A stretch of DNA of 64,000 nt from Dioscorea cayenensis subsp. rotundata (Eukaryota; Streptophyta; Magnoliopsida; Dioscoreales; Dioscoreaceae). Positions 11,229 through 21,745 of this stretch are shown here, piece after piece. The translations under genes and the position numbers were made by a program. The notes under the pieces were generated by a model, which worked only from the letters and a program-made list of their open reading frames with translations, ran no database searches and was not told the DNA's origin. Position 1 is the stretch's first letter; each line of letters starts with the position of its first letter. The stretch spans positions 23,093,589 through 23,157,588 of the forward strand of contig NC_052486.1 in assembly GCF_009730915.1 (NCBI RefSeq), in the 5' to 3' direction.

Positions 11229-11603
11229 GGGGCCGTTTGGTTCGCGGTAATGTAGGAGGATTACCATGTGTTACGTGGTAATATGAAAATATTACCATGT
11301 TTGGCATTGTATCAGTGGTAATCTGTATGGTAATATCACATTACCAACTTATAAATATTACCAAGAAAGTGGTAATCCTATTACCACCAAATTTGGTGTC
11401 TATCTTGGATTACCGTGGTAATCTTATAACTTTTTATATTTTAACAAATTGATTACCATGAAAACCAAAGTAATAAAAGTTCCCAACCAAACATGGTTAT
11501 ATTAAATTACCGCAATATTCCCACCCATATAACATTCTCACTCATATTACCATGGTAATCTCGTTACGTGGTAATATGTCATTAACACGAACCAAACGGC
11601 CCC
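11229..11603. mobile_element. PIF/Harbinger (Tourist)-type MITE
   Basis: 375 bp with a perfect 16-bp terminal inverted repeat, GGGGCCGTTTGGTTCG, at both ends, flanked by the 3-bp target duplication TAA (11226-11228 and 11604-11606). The interior repeats GGTAATAT/ATTACCA words in both orientations, so the transcript would fold back on itself. There is no coding capacity. The 3-bp TWA-type duplication and the GGGGCCGTTTGGTT start are those of plant Tourist elements, which are moved by a PIF/Harbinger transposase encoded elsewhere. Confidence 0.93.
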
Positions 11604-11814
11604 TAAGTACTAACACTTGCCAATATTATTTAATCATCATTCCTAAGGTCTTTAAGAAAACTTAATATTTATCAATGCCAAACAACAAGGAGAGACCAAA
11701 GATCGTTTGTCATGCTTGTTTCAATTATGAGTGTATCGTTGTGCTAGTTTGAGGACTTTGGTGTGAAAATTGGATTAAGGTAAATTTGAAAGATGGTATA
11801 GTAATAAAGAGAAT

Positions 11815-12603
11815 TGGATTTAGGGTTTCCATGCAAAAGTTTGAAGTTTGAATTTAGCTTAATGAAAAATATAGAATCGGCGAAAAGAAGTTGCAATAAA
11901 CTTTCAACTGCTACAAGCTTACTTTGCTTCAATGATATTATATTGGAGGACCATCTGTTTATTCACTATTCTTTTGCAGTCCAAATTTGGGATCACTTCC
12001 GTCAAACCCCTGCTTCAGCAGAACCTCCAGCGTTCCTTACAGACTTGTGGGGTCCTTGGAGGAGCAAGATAAGAGGGGGGATGAAGGAAACCCGGGACAT
12101 TTAATCTAGGGTTTTACTTTGGAATATTTGGCTTGAAAGGTGTAGAAAAATCTTTGATGATTGCTTTGGTACTGCTATGTCTGTGATTTTTAAAGTTTCT
12201 AATATGTTCTTGCTTTGGGTGTCTGCAGTTCCAGAGCAGAAAAGACAAAAGCTGGAGGAGTCAGCCCAGACTGTCAAGGGATGCCTGGAGTTTGCAGATC
12301 CTAGGAAGGGTGAGCTAAGTAGCCCCTGAATTTCAAGGGGAGCGCAAGCTAGATCTTATTGTGCCTTCACCACTGATCTCCTAGGGGTTGTCTTTTATCT
12401 TCTAGGGGCAGTCCTTTCAGTTCGTGTTTGTTTCTATTACGTTCCACCTCTAGTGGACTTTGTTTTGTTCTGTGTTGTTTTTGCTTGTTCCTGCCTCTGT
12501 GGGACACCTCGCTGTTGGGGATCTTTTTGTAGGCTTTGCTGTTTTGTTTCCTGTTTGTGCTACTTCTTAATAAATGTGGTTTATCCACTTTATTAAAAAA
12601 AAA
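11815..12603 (+). mobile_element. 5'-truncated LINE copy, plus strand
   Basis: The translated region at 11870-12000 matches the ORF2 zinc-binding block (RSCNKLSTATSLLC, then EDHLFIHYSFAVQIWDHF). A degraded match to the NIWLERC block follows at about 12125. The 3' UTR ends in AATAAATGTGGTTTATCCAC followed by TTTATT and a run of A at 12592-12603. Orientation is opposite to the other LINEs nearby. The 5' boundary is approximate, because I found no target-site duplication. Confidence 0.85.
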
Positions 12604-12654
12604 ACCATAGAACGTTGAATCTTACAAGGTTTTTTTTTTTTACAAATAGGTAAT

Positions 12655-13010
12655 AAGTGCCACGGAGATTCTAAAAAAAGGAGCCGTTATACCTAGGACA
12701 TGGAAATGTCTATATAAAAGACCCTGCTTTGAAATTTAGAATGTGCCATGAGTGAGAGACCCAAGTGTATGAGTCGAAGAGAGTGGTCTGACAATTTAGA
12801 AAGGGTTATTCTTTGTTATTGTGTGAGTGAGAGTAGGTGTTGTACTATTCTTTTTTTCCTTTTTTTAGTGGATTATTCTTTCTGGGCTCGGCCTTAGACA
12901 TAGGCAGGTTGTGCCGAACTAGATAACCAATTTATATGTCTCCTTTCTCTTGCATATTTGATTGAGTGTGTGTTTACATTACATGAGAGGTTAAGCGAAA
13001 AATTACCACA
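12655..13010 (+). mobile_element. LTR fragment related to 9110-10265
   Basis: Aligns with the 3' third of the solo LTR at 9110-10265: GGAGATTCTAAAA, GTCTATATAAAAGAC (TATA region), TTTTAGTGGATTATT, GACATAGGCAGG and GCCGAACTAGATAACC followed by ATGTCTCC. The 5' part is missing and the 3' end is decayed, so it is a fragment. From 13010 to 13473 there is only AT-rich sequence with no recognisable gene. Confidence 0.7.
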
Positions 13011-13604
13011 CTACTATCCCTCCTGGACGTAATAAAGATCTCCTAGATACATATCACGAATCACTTATCATGTGGTAGAATTTGAATCTTGTTAAAGATG
13101 CTAACCCTGAAGAATCCCGAGTCTTCACAAGCCAAAAGTGAGTTTCGGGATCTCATCGTAAATGCTCACTATGGCTTCACCTTTATATTTCATTACAGAA
13201 AAAAGCAACTTCCACATTAATTAATTATCAACTATTTTAGGTGGTATGTGGATTTCCATATAAATTACTAATTCTTGTTCATACAATTAAATCATTAAGC
13301 CAAAGTTGTTACACGCAAGAAAGAGTCCGTGATCATTGGCAACATCATTTTTCGCAAGGCGGATCATTTTTAAGCATGTAAGTCGTTCTTACTTACTGAT
13401 TTGCGCCAAGAAGCACATAGGAATAAATACAATGCCATTCTAGCAATAATTTTAAGAAGATGGGAACAATGTCGCAAGCATCAAAAATTTTTTTTTTGAA
13501 TAAAGTGGATAAACCACAAATTTATTAAAAAGGAGCAAACTGGAAGCAACAAAGTACAAATGAAAATACAACAAACACTGGAGCAAAGCAGAAGTCTGTT
13601 ATCC

Positions 13605-14135
13605 TCACCAGAGATGAGAATAACAGAGAACAAGGAAAGCAAAAAGAAAGATAAAAGAGGAGCAATCTGAAACCGGCGAAGTCAACCATATGGAGACACA
13701 GGCCAGCTCAGAGGTGAAGGTAACGGAATACTCCTGAATCTGATCGGGCGCCAGATCACCGGTGCAGACAGAGGATCTGGAACTGAGGAAGTTTAAGGAA
13801 CGCTTGATCTTCTGAGTACCCTCCGAGTCATTCAAAGCGTGGGAGTTAGAGTCTGCAGTAATCCAAGAAAGAATCATATTAGCCGTATTATAAATTGTAA
13901 CAGAAGATTGTGAACATTTTTGGTTAAAAATACGGTTATTGCGTTCCAGCCAGATATTCCAGAAAATGGCTCTGGAACAGAGGTCCCAGATATTTCTGAG
14001 GAGAGAGTAAATAGAGGGAATCCAATTGGTCCAAATGTTATATACTGAGGAGGGTAGAGTTTCGGTATCGAATAAACATTTGAAGAATGACCAAATTCGC
14101 TCAGCGTAGAGACAGTTTAAGAAAAGGTGGTCCAC
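13605..14135 (-). pseudogene. LINE-B ORF2, C-terminal region
   Basis: A 176-codon frame opening in the zinc-binding block (MDHLFLNCLYAERIWSFF). It continues with AIFWNIWLERNNRIFNQKC and ends with KIKRSLNFLSSRSS, the same ending seen in LINE-A and the 7.2-kb copy. The preceding segment 14140-14520 holds the rest of the zinc-binding region, broken by stops (for example a Trp-to-stop change in the ACQQ-like part near 14240). The 3' UTR follows to the tail at 13488. Confidence 0.8.
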
Positions 14136-14527
14136 TGATTCAGTGTTATTATGGCAAAGGGAACATGTGTCAGTGGCAGAAGGGTTGCACCCTTTTTTGA
14201 ATAGGTTCTTAAGAGTTAGAATTTTGTTATCCCAAGCAAGTCAACAGAATAAGGTGATTTTGCTAGGAGACTTAGTTTTCCAGAAATTGGGATAAAGTTG
14301 ATTGCGAAGTCCTCCATCAATTAGAAAATTGTAAAAAGATTTGACTGTGAAAGTTCCATTCTTTTCTAATGACCAGGAGTAAGAATCATCATGATCATTG
14401 GAACAATCCCGGTAAAAGAATTTAGAAGTCTGGTAAGATCATTTGTAGTGGCAGATCTAAAGAGATTACCACAGGAGTTGACAATATGAATAAATTGTTT
14501 TAAGGTAATCCAAGGGTAAGGGACAGG

Positions 14528-15990
14528 TCAGAAGAGAGATTCATAACAGCTCAGGTGACCCGCCTCTAGCCATCTATCAAACCAAAATAGAGTTTTTTCT
14601 CCATTACCAATTGATTTGGTTAGGCAGGAACGGAATGAATGAAGTATGGTATTAATTCCTGCCCAAAAGAACGATTTATTTCTTGGGGGTTGTAAGAAAA
14701 GAAAGGTTGGGGAATCACTGTATAAATAATTGGCTTTAATGATCATGGACCAGCATGAATCTGGTGTAGTAATGAATTTCCACCACCATTTGCCAAGTAA
14801 GGCTTTATTGAATTCCTGAAGATTAAGAATGCCCCAGCCACCCATGCTTCTGGGACGACAAATTCTGTTCCAAGCAATTAATCTTATCCCCTTAGAGCCC
14901 AGGTCCAGACCTTTCCAAAGAAAGTCTCTCCTGATTTTGTCAATATCATGTATGACCCAGGTAGGGAAGTTTGAAAAACCGACATCCAATAAGCGGGATG
15001 GAAGATAACACGGAGTTGATAAGAGTTAAGCGACCCCCCAAAGAGAGATAAATTGCTTTCCATGGAGTGAGTCGAGTACGAACAGAATCAATCAACATCT
15101 CGATCGGCTCTTCTAGGGCTGCGCGGAGAGAGGTACCCCTAGGTAAGTGATGGGGATACAATCTCTATTGCAATTAAGAATTCTTGCGGAGGAGGAATTT
15201 GGTTGATAACCGAAAAAGGTGGAGTAAAGGCAGCTTTTTGAGAAGTTGATTGAGAGACCGGAGCAGCCTTCAAAGAGGTAAAGAATTAATTTAACAATTT
15301 TAAGATCTTCATGTCCACCGCCCGAGAAAATGATAAGATCATCAGCATATTGTAAATGGCAAATGCTAGTAGATTGGTCAAGTTGTACCCCGATCAGTAC
15401 TTTGGAATGAATCGCGTGAAAGAACATTGCACTAAGGGTATCAGCCGCTAGGGCAAAGAGAAGAGGAGAAAGAGGATCACCTTGCCTTAGACCTCTTTTG
15501 CAGCGAATGTAACCCTGAGTAGTACCATTAATGAGAATTTGAGTTTTGGCAGATTTGAGAATTGTGTGTATCCATGAAATCCAACGATTACCAAAACCTC
15601 TAGCTTCTAGAATCTCAAGTAGAAAATTCCAGTCCAAGGAGTCAAAGGCTTTAGCGAAATCAACTTTAAGAGCGTAGCCAAGAATTTTCCTTTTTTGAAG
15701 ATTGAAAATCACTTCCTGAGCAGCAATAATATTATCAGCGATACATCTACCCTTAATGAATCCGGATTGAGAATTATCCACTAGTAAGCCAACCTTTTGG
15801 CTTAATCTAGAGGCAAGAATTTTGGAGATGATTTTGCAAGTGGAATTGATAAAGGTGATGGAGTCCGAATTCGAAACCTCGGTTGGGGATTTGGTTTTTG
15901 GCTATAAGAGCAATGTGAACCCAGGTTGAGACGCTCAAAGTTTAAAAGTGCCATCATAAAAAAATCACTACATATTTTTAAATAAATCTC
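14528..15990 (-). pseudogene. LINE-B ORF2, reverse transcriptase core and post-RT region (frameshifted)
   Basis: Three overlapping frames (15113-15781, 14946-15161, 14528-14989) plus a degraded link at 15800-15990. Catalytic blocks are present: QSGFIKGRCIADN, KVDFAKAFDSLDW, LRQGDPLSPLLF, QYADDLIIF (YADD), then ITYLGVPL, SLGGRLTLINSVLSS and GGWGILNL with LLGKWWWKF. About 100 bases around 15860-15960 are rearranged or degraded, which removes the PISL segment. Together with the frameshifts this makes the enzyme non-functional. Confidence 0.85.
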
Positions 15991-15991
15991 T

Positions 15992-17408
15992 CTAAATAAA
16001 ACTCCAATGTTTTTGAAAGAAGAATATAGGGAAACCATCTGGACCTGGAGCTTTATCTGCGTTAAGATCGAACACAGCATTTTTGATTTCATCAAAAGAG
16101 AAAGGAAGTTCTAGCGAAGAGAGATCAACTCTATCTTTGAAATTAAAAAGATGGTGCCAGTTGAGTAGAAATCTATGAGGGATCGGGGTACCAATAAGGT
16201 TCTGGAAGTGATCAGTGAAATTTTTTCCAATTTCTTGATTACCCTCAATCCAATTCCCATTACTTCGAATTCTAGGAATAAAATTTTTATTCCTCCTGCC
16301 ATTAGCCAGAAGGTGGAAATATTTAGTATTTGCGTCACCCTCTTTAAGCCAAGTAATTCTAGAGCGTTGTTTCCAGTAAATCTCCTCTTGTTTTAGTAGG
16401 ATGTGAAGTTCAGATTGAATGTGGGCGAAACGGGTAGATTCATCCTCAGAAAGATTTCTACTTTCACGAATGGTATCAAGTGAATTTAAATCAGCGAGCA
16501 AACTTTTTTTATGAATGTTAGAAGCACCAAAATTTTCTTTTGCCCAAAGGCGAAGTTTAGATTTTAAGTAGGCGAATTTTTTGGTGATAATGTAGGCCCC
16601 ACAACCAACAGGATTTTGATCAGACCACCAGCCTTGAATTAAGCTCTCTAGAAGATCGTTGGAATACCAAGATTTTTCGAATCTGAAAATTCTAGAACGA
16701 GTGTAGTGGTTGCCGAAATCCAAGTAAATGGGGGAATGATCGGAGCCAATTCTAGGAAAAGAACTTTGAATTGTTCTAGGAAAAAATAATGGCCAATCAT
16801 GTGTGTATAAGAATCTGTCCAGTCTAACCCATAAGGGATTGGGTTGTCCATTAGTCCAAGTAAATTTGCGCCCATGTAATGGAGGATCAATAAGATTGAG
16901 ATCTCCAAGAAACTGCTGGGCATTAGCAATTTCCCTTGGGTTAGGGATTCCATTATTTTTATCATTAAAAGTGAAAGAAGTGTTGAAGTCTCCACAAATG
17001 AGCCAAGATAATTCGTGTAAATTTCTGACAGTGCGAAGTTCATTCCAGAATTCAAATTTTAAAGTCCTGTCATTAGGGCCATAAACACTTGTACAAGCCC
17101 ATTTAATGTTGAGTGAAGTATTTGTGAATTCTAAAGTGATAGAGAAAGTCCCCTTGTGAATTAAGGTACCCATGATGATGGAGCTATCCCAAGCTATGAT
17201 GATGCCACCAGCAGACCCGATGGCCGGAAGATAATCAAAAGAATTCAGATTCGATCCACCAATTGTTCTTCAAGTGGAGCTATGAATTTCATTGAGTTTA
17301 GATTCTTGTAAACAAACAATATCTGCTCGTGAAGAAAAAATTATGTCTTTAACTAAATGGCGTTTAGAGGGTCTGCCAAGACCCCTAACATTCCAACATA
17401 GAATAATC
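15992..17408 (-). pseudogene. LINE-B ORF2, endonuclease and start of reverse transcriptase
   Basis: ORF2 begins at 17408 with MIILCWNVRGLGRPSKR and then CLQESKL, the first endonuclease blocks. One in-frame TGA near 17275, where a TGG Trp codon is expected (before RTIGGS), interrupts it. The frame then stays open from 17173 to 15992 through AGGIII, SVYGPNDR, LICGDFNTSF, FTWTNGQ with LDRFLYTHDW and SDHSPIYLDF. It runs on into the reverse transcriptase with WLKEGDANTKYFH and ADKAPGPDGFPIFFF. Only one stop in the first 470 codons means the copy is fairly young compared with LINE-A. Confidence 0.88.
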
Positions 17409-17425
17409 ATCAAAACAGATGAGGT

Positions 17426-18706
17426 CTAAATGTCAGATCTCGAAGGAGATCCAATCGAGGAAGAAAAGGTTCCAGCCCTAGAAATTTCTAGACTGCGAAC
17501 TTTATCAAGGCATTTAAGCTTATGGTTTGGGGAACCTTGGAATTTAATACCACAAGCATTGCTGTAATTAAAGAATTGTGTATCATTCCAAGAAGAAAAA
17601 ACAACTGCATTAATAGAATTAGGCGTACCGTCTCTAGGATCGTCAGGTACTTTCTTCTTTGAGGATCTGGGTGGGATAGGAATGAAGCCGGCTTCTTTGT
17701 TCCAACGACTAGAGGGCTTCTTTTGTCGATCACTTCTTCTAATTTGCTGTTGAGCCTGGTTAGGAATGGTAACAGCGGCAGGAAGCTTCTCCTTGGGCAG
17801 GGTGTCATGAGCTTCTATTCCAATAATGTCTGAATTACGATCCATATCCCTGATAGAAGAATTCCCAGGAACAGGGGCAAGATTAGGAATCAGGTCATCC
17901 GGGAGAATTTCAGATTCCAACTGATGTAAATTCTCCTCGTTCAAAATAATTTCATCATCTGCGATCCCATCAAAAGGAATGTCATCATCATCCCCCCAGT
18001 CGAGCAGCTCATCATCGGAATGATCTAGGGGAGTGACAGGTGGGTTAGGATTTTGAGAATAGAATTTCTCTGAATTAATGGTAGGGACCAGGGTCCAACC
18101 ACCATGAACAAAGATCCAATTATATCCATCAGGAATAGGAATATTCGGAGGTAAGGATTTTAGATGTGTAGGTAATACATCTGAGTTATTGGAATCAATC
18201 TCTAATGGAATAACAATTTCCTTGCCTTTGATTTTAATTGAAGGATCTGATAAAGAAGTGGTTTGAATAGGTGCCGAATTAGGAGGCAAATCCGGATCCG
18301 GATTTTGTATAATTGGGCTCGAGTGAGAATGGGTTGATTGATTTGAATCAATTAAAGTGATTAAAGAGTCAGACCCATCTCGAGGCAAACCCAACGCTGC
18401 TGATAGATCATCTTTGAATTCGGGTGCAACCGGATCCCGAGGAGCTGAAAGATCTTGGAAGACCAAGGATGGAATTTGGTTGCCTAGGGATCGGTTTGAT
18501 TTTGAATTATTAAAGGAATCAGATTGGGATGGATCCCGAGACGAACCAGCCACCAACAAGCCTCCAATATGATCCGAAGAAAGCTGATCTCGAGGCAAAC
18601 GAGTGGTCGTTGTGAGCTCCCTTCTCCACGTGAGCATTGTGCATGAACAAACGACGTCCCCTTCCTTGTTTCTCTCACGAAACCAAAGGAATCTGGGACT
18701 CGTCAT
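17426..18706 (-). CDS. LINE-B ORF1-like protein, uninterrupted
   Basis: A continuous 426-codon frame, ATG at 18706, ending 17 bases before the ORF2 start at 17408. The N-terminal 130 residues are Ser/Asp/Pro-rich. An acidic centre (LDWGDDDDIPFDG) follows. The C-terminus carries RRSDRQKKPSSRW, EAGFIPIPPRSSKKK, NACGIKFQ and LEISRAGT, the block also found at the end of LINE-A ORF1 (3736-4659). No CCHC knuckle or RNA-recognition-like domain is visible, so either the N-terminal part was deleted in this copy or lineage, or it is unrecognisable. The open frame does not prove expression. Confidence 0.65.
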   Translation of the reverse strand: MTSPRFLWFRERNKEGDVVCSCTMLTWRRELTTTTRLPRDQLSSDHIGGLLVAGSSRDPSQSDSFNNSKSNRSLGNQIPSLVFQDLSAPRDPVAPEFKDDLSAALGLPRDGSDSLITLIDSNQSTHSHSSPIIQNPDPDLPPNSAPIQTTSLSDPSIKIKGKEIVIPLEIDSNNSDVLPTHLKSLPPNIPIPDGYNWIFVHGGWTLVPTINSEKFYSQNPNPPVTPLDHSDDELLDWGDDDDIPFDGIADDEIILNEENLHQLESEILPDDLIPNLAPVPGNSSIRDMDRNSDIIGIEAHDTLPKEKLPAAVTIPNQAQQQIRRSDRQKKPSSRWNKEAGFIPIPPRSSKKKVPDDPRDGTPNSINAVVFSSWNDTQFFNYSNACGIKFQGSPNHKLKCLDKVRSLEISRAGTFSSSIGSPSRSDI

Positions 18707-18949
18707 GAATCAGCTCGCCGGGAGCTCCGGCTTTCCTTGACCAAGGAAAGGCCGTCCGAGCTCTTGTCGGTTGGTTGCAGGTTTCCCAGAGGTTCCGGTG
18801 GTCGGGAAGAGGAGGACACGACTGGATTCTTCACAGGAGCCGAACCTTGAATCAACTTCGAGCGAATAATCGGTTTGCCATCATCTTCGAGTCAAACTTT
18901 GAAGCTTCTTACTCCCACATCGACGATCATCTCAATAGGCAAGCATCAA

Positions 18950-19992
18950 TTTATTTGAACTGATGGGAATATACTGTATCCTATTTATCTCATTTTCTGC
19001 AATTAGATAACAGTCAACAGTTTTGGTTGAACAAGTTACTTATATCAAATATTTACACTTCTGATATTATTATTATTTTTTTAATTTTAAAAATGTGAAC
19101 AAGCCCTGTTGAGGTAGGAGTACAATTAGGGCAGAGCTAAAAAAATTTTTTAGAGGATGAGTAAAAAGTGAAAGAGACAAATAATAGATTGTCATAAATA
19201 TTTTTTTAAAAAAATATTTTTTGTTAATAATATATAAACTAAATTCTTTAAAATCAAGTTGGCTAACAATAATTTTTTTATATAACTAATTATTAAATAT
19301 CAAGAGGCTAAACAATAAAATTTTACAAATATATTTTTCTCAAATTATAATATTTTTATTATATTTTTAAACCATATATTTTAATTTGTAAAAAAACATC
19401 CAATTGGCCAAGCAATAAACTTTTGTCTAAAAAATACTATATATAACTATTTATAAAATATCAAAGGTTCAAACAATAAATTTTCACAAATATTTTTTTA
19501 AAAAATATTATTTTTTATATTATATGCATTAATTTATATATATATAATTAAAAAAATAATAACTAAAATTCACCCTCCCTAGCTTCCTCTGGGTAGAATG
19601 AAGTGCCCACCTTTTATTTATTTTATTTATTTTTAATAAAGTGGATAAATCACCAATTTATTAAAAAGATGAGAATAAAAAAGTACAACAGAGAGGGAAC
19701 AAAAAACAATAAAAGACTGAAAGTAAATAACATACTGGAATCCTCACCATGGATGAGGAGAACAGTGAGCAAAAGCAATACAAGAAGAGAGAAAAAATAA
19801 AACAAGCTGGGCGGGTGAAGGCTACCATCTGGATTTAATCATCATTATGCGGAGTAGTTTAAGACACAAATTAAGCCAGCACTTTTTTCTTTCAGCTCTT
19901 AATTTAGCATCAAATTAACTCACCCATGAAAACGTACATTAATAATTTAAATCAACATAGCAAATTTATAGTAAATCATGCATCAAAGGTGA
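18950..19992. other. AT-rich stretch with a LINE 3'-tail remnant and a possible hAT-like remnant
   Basis: At about 19627-19840 there is a minus-strand LINE 3' UTR remnant: TTTTAATAAAGTGGATAAA, then CAATTTATTAAAAAG, with GATGAGGAGAACAGTGAGC further in, as in LINE-B's 3' UTR. At about 19118-19597 an AT-rich block begins with AGGGCAGAGCTAAAAAA and ends with CCCTAGCTTCCTCTGGG, which are roughly inverted. Its interior repeats 'aagcaataaacttt' words like those in the element at 23091. This may be a degraded hAT-like element; no target duplication was found. No gene seen. Confidence 0.4.
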
Positions 19993-21745
19993 TTAAGCCT
20001 CTAGTTTCATACAATCCAAGGTGTTTTTCTCATAATCATCTTTATGAGCAAACATCATCCTATGATAATCCTCGAAGCTAACAGTCTTATTTGGGTATAA
20101 TACCCTAGTTGGTCCCTCTACTTTTCTCTCTCTTCCCTTTTGGTCCTCTATCGAAATGTTTCGACTGAGTCCCTCTATTTTTTTGAAAACGTGCTCACTT
20201 GGTTAAAAATGCTCAATCAGGTCCCTCTACTTTTTAGAAATGTGCCCACGGTGGGCGCATTTCTAAAAAGTGAGAGCGACTGACATTTTTAACTGTTTAA
20301 CTTTCAAAGTAGGCTGACTCAGTCGAAAATTTCCCGAGAGAGGACCAAAAAGAGAGAGAAAGATACGTGACTATTTTGGTGATTATACCTATAGTAAACT
20401 GGTTCACTTTTCCCAGGTGTCTCTGCAGGAAGTGGGCCTATTTGTGCATCAGCCCTCGGGCCATGAAATGTGCCAATTGAAAAGCGTTCTTGCTCTGAAA
20501 TTACAACAGCCCTGTGTTCAAGGCTCTTGTATTTCCCATTGCTCATTATCTGTCAGAGTAGAGTAAGAAATCAGTATATACATTTAGCTGTTATTAACAA
20601 ATGAATAAATGTAATGTTGGTTGAGAGTTAAATTTTAACTCAATGATATCTCCACTGATGACAATGAGAGCACCAGGGAGTGGATTGATTGGAAGCCAAA
20701 CACCATTCTTTTTAAACTGCAATCCATCAACTTCATTCACTTGAAGTAACACTGTTAGGCCTACACTATCAGTGTGTGGGGCAAGTCTCACCACATTGCT
20801 TGCATGAGGACATGGAGGGTAGTAGTTAATTCTTATTGATTGCTGGAAATCCTTAAAATTGTCACTGAGTTTATCAAGTTTCAAGCTCTTTCCTATTGAC
20901 TCAAACATAATGTTTGCCACTCTCTGAATTTCTTCGGTGTACTGATCCAATGCATCCCTGAAATACAATTTGTTATAATTTAAAGATACTTAATAATTAT
21001 TTTTAAGAAATAATAAGTAGAAGAAGTTTACGTGAACGTGGGTGGATTTTGGGGCCAGAGTTTCATGTTCCTCCGAGCAACTGTTCTAGTAAAAAGCGTG
21101 TGCCCTTCCCCACTCACCACTTTCTGTTCCTCTGAGATGACACAGTTTTGGGTATAGCCTTCAGATCCAGTGTCTGGACGTCGTGCATATACTTTCTTCT
21201 CCTCCAAAGGCAATCGAAAGAACTCAATGATCGCAACTTTAATATTCTCTATTACTTCATCAGGAACTCCATGGTTAATGAGCTGCAGGGATAAACAATT
21301 TTAGAATACTGAATTCTATTTCCTCAACAACACATATCGATATCATCCTACTTACAATTAGTATGTATTACATTTAGATATACTCAAACCTATGATTAGA
21401 ATTGTTACATGCATGCCTGATGTAATTCAACCAAAATTAAAGCTTAATCTAAGAAGTTGAGAATCACAAACTTGTATATACATATAAAACTATTAGTTAC
21501 TGAAATTTGGCTATCTCTTCCTCAGATTGCTTACAAAGTTTACTGAAATCTATGATTGGAAGGTCACCAGGACCAGCAGCAGCACCATTCAAAACAAGAC
21601 TATCATTGATCTCTGGTATAACATACTTCTCTAAGATCTCACTGCAATTCTTTGAATCGTCGGCGATCGATTGAACACTCGGCGCCGGAAGTGATGGTGC
21701 TGTGTTCTTGAGGTTCCAATTGCCATTTCCTGCTACCTCCATCAC
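19993..21745 (-). pseudogene. 2-oxoglutarate/Fe(II)-dependent oxygenase (SRG1-like), probable pseudogene
   Basis: Four exons on the minus strand: 21745-21500, 21282-21032, 20957-20639 and 20549-19993, the last interrupted by a MITE at 20093-20390. Family features: LPIIDFSKL, LINHGVPDEVI, INYYPPCP, the metal-binding HTD (in APHTDSVGLTVLLQ), the distal His in YKSLEHRAVV and the 2OG-binding RFS. The C-terminus KTVSFEDYHRMMFAHK resumes beyond the MITE and reaches a TAA. Defects: about 10 residues are missing before LINHGV (the conserved ACxxWGFF segment), and exons 1 and 3 lack a GT donor at the in-frame boundary (CAG/TAAC and GAG/TTAA, each one G short). Such enzymes oxidise small metabolites; the substrate is unknown. 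A diverged DWAD segment also suggests decay. Confidence 0.8.
20093..20390. mobile_element. Foldback MITE inserted in the last exon of the oxygenase gene
   Basis: About 298 bp whose ends are inverted copies: left GGTATAATACC, with GGTCC, CTCTCTCTT and TTTTGGTCCTCT further in; right (reversed) GGTATAATCACC, with CTTTCTCTCTC and TTTTTGGTCCTCT. Near the centre lies an almost perfect palindrome, ACTTTTTAGAAATGTGCCCAC and its reverse complement, separated by two bases, at about 20228-20270. Exon codons VYY end at its right edge and KTVSFEDY resumes at its left edge, so it interrupts one exon. I could not define a clean target-site duplication, so the superfamily is open. Confidence 0.85.

Larger units (their letters stand above)
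13485..18938 (-). mobile_element. L1-type LINE retrotransposon (LINE-B) with 11-bp target-site duplication
   Basis: About 5.45 kb on the minus strand. It is bounded by an exact 11-bp direct repeat, GCAAGCATCAA, at 13474-13484 and 18939-18949, with reversed poly(A) at the left edge (13488-13497). It has a 5' UTR of about 230 bp, ORF1 (17426-18706), ORF2 from 17408 with endonuclease and reverse transcriptase, and a 3' UTR with the GTGGTTTATCCAC hairpin. The duplication shows that both ends of the insertion are in the window. It is less decayed than LINE-A but carries stops and frameshifts in ORF2. ORF1 lacks the zinc-knuckle half seen in LINE-A. Confidence 0.95.
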
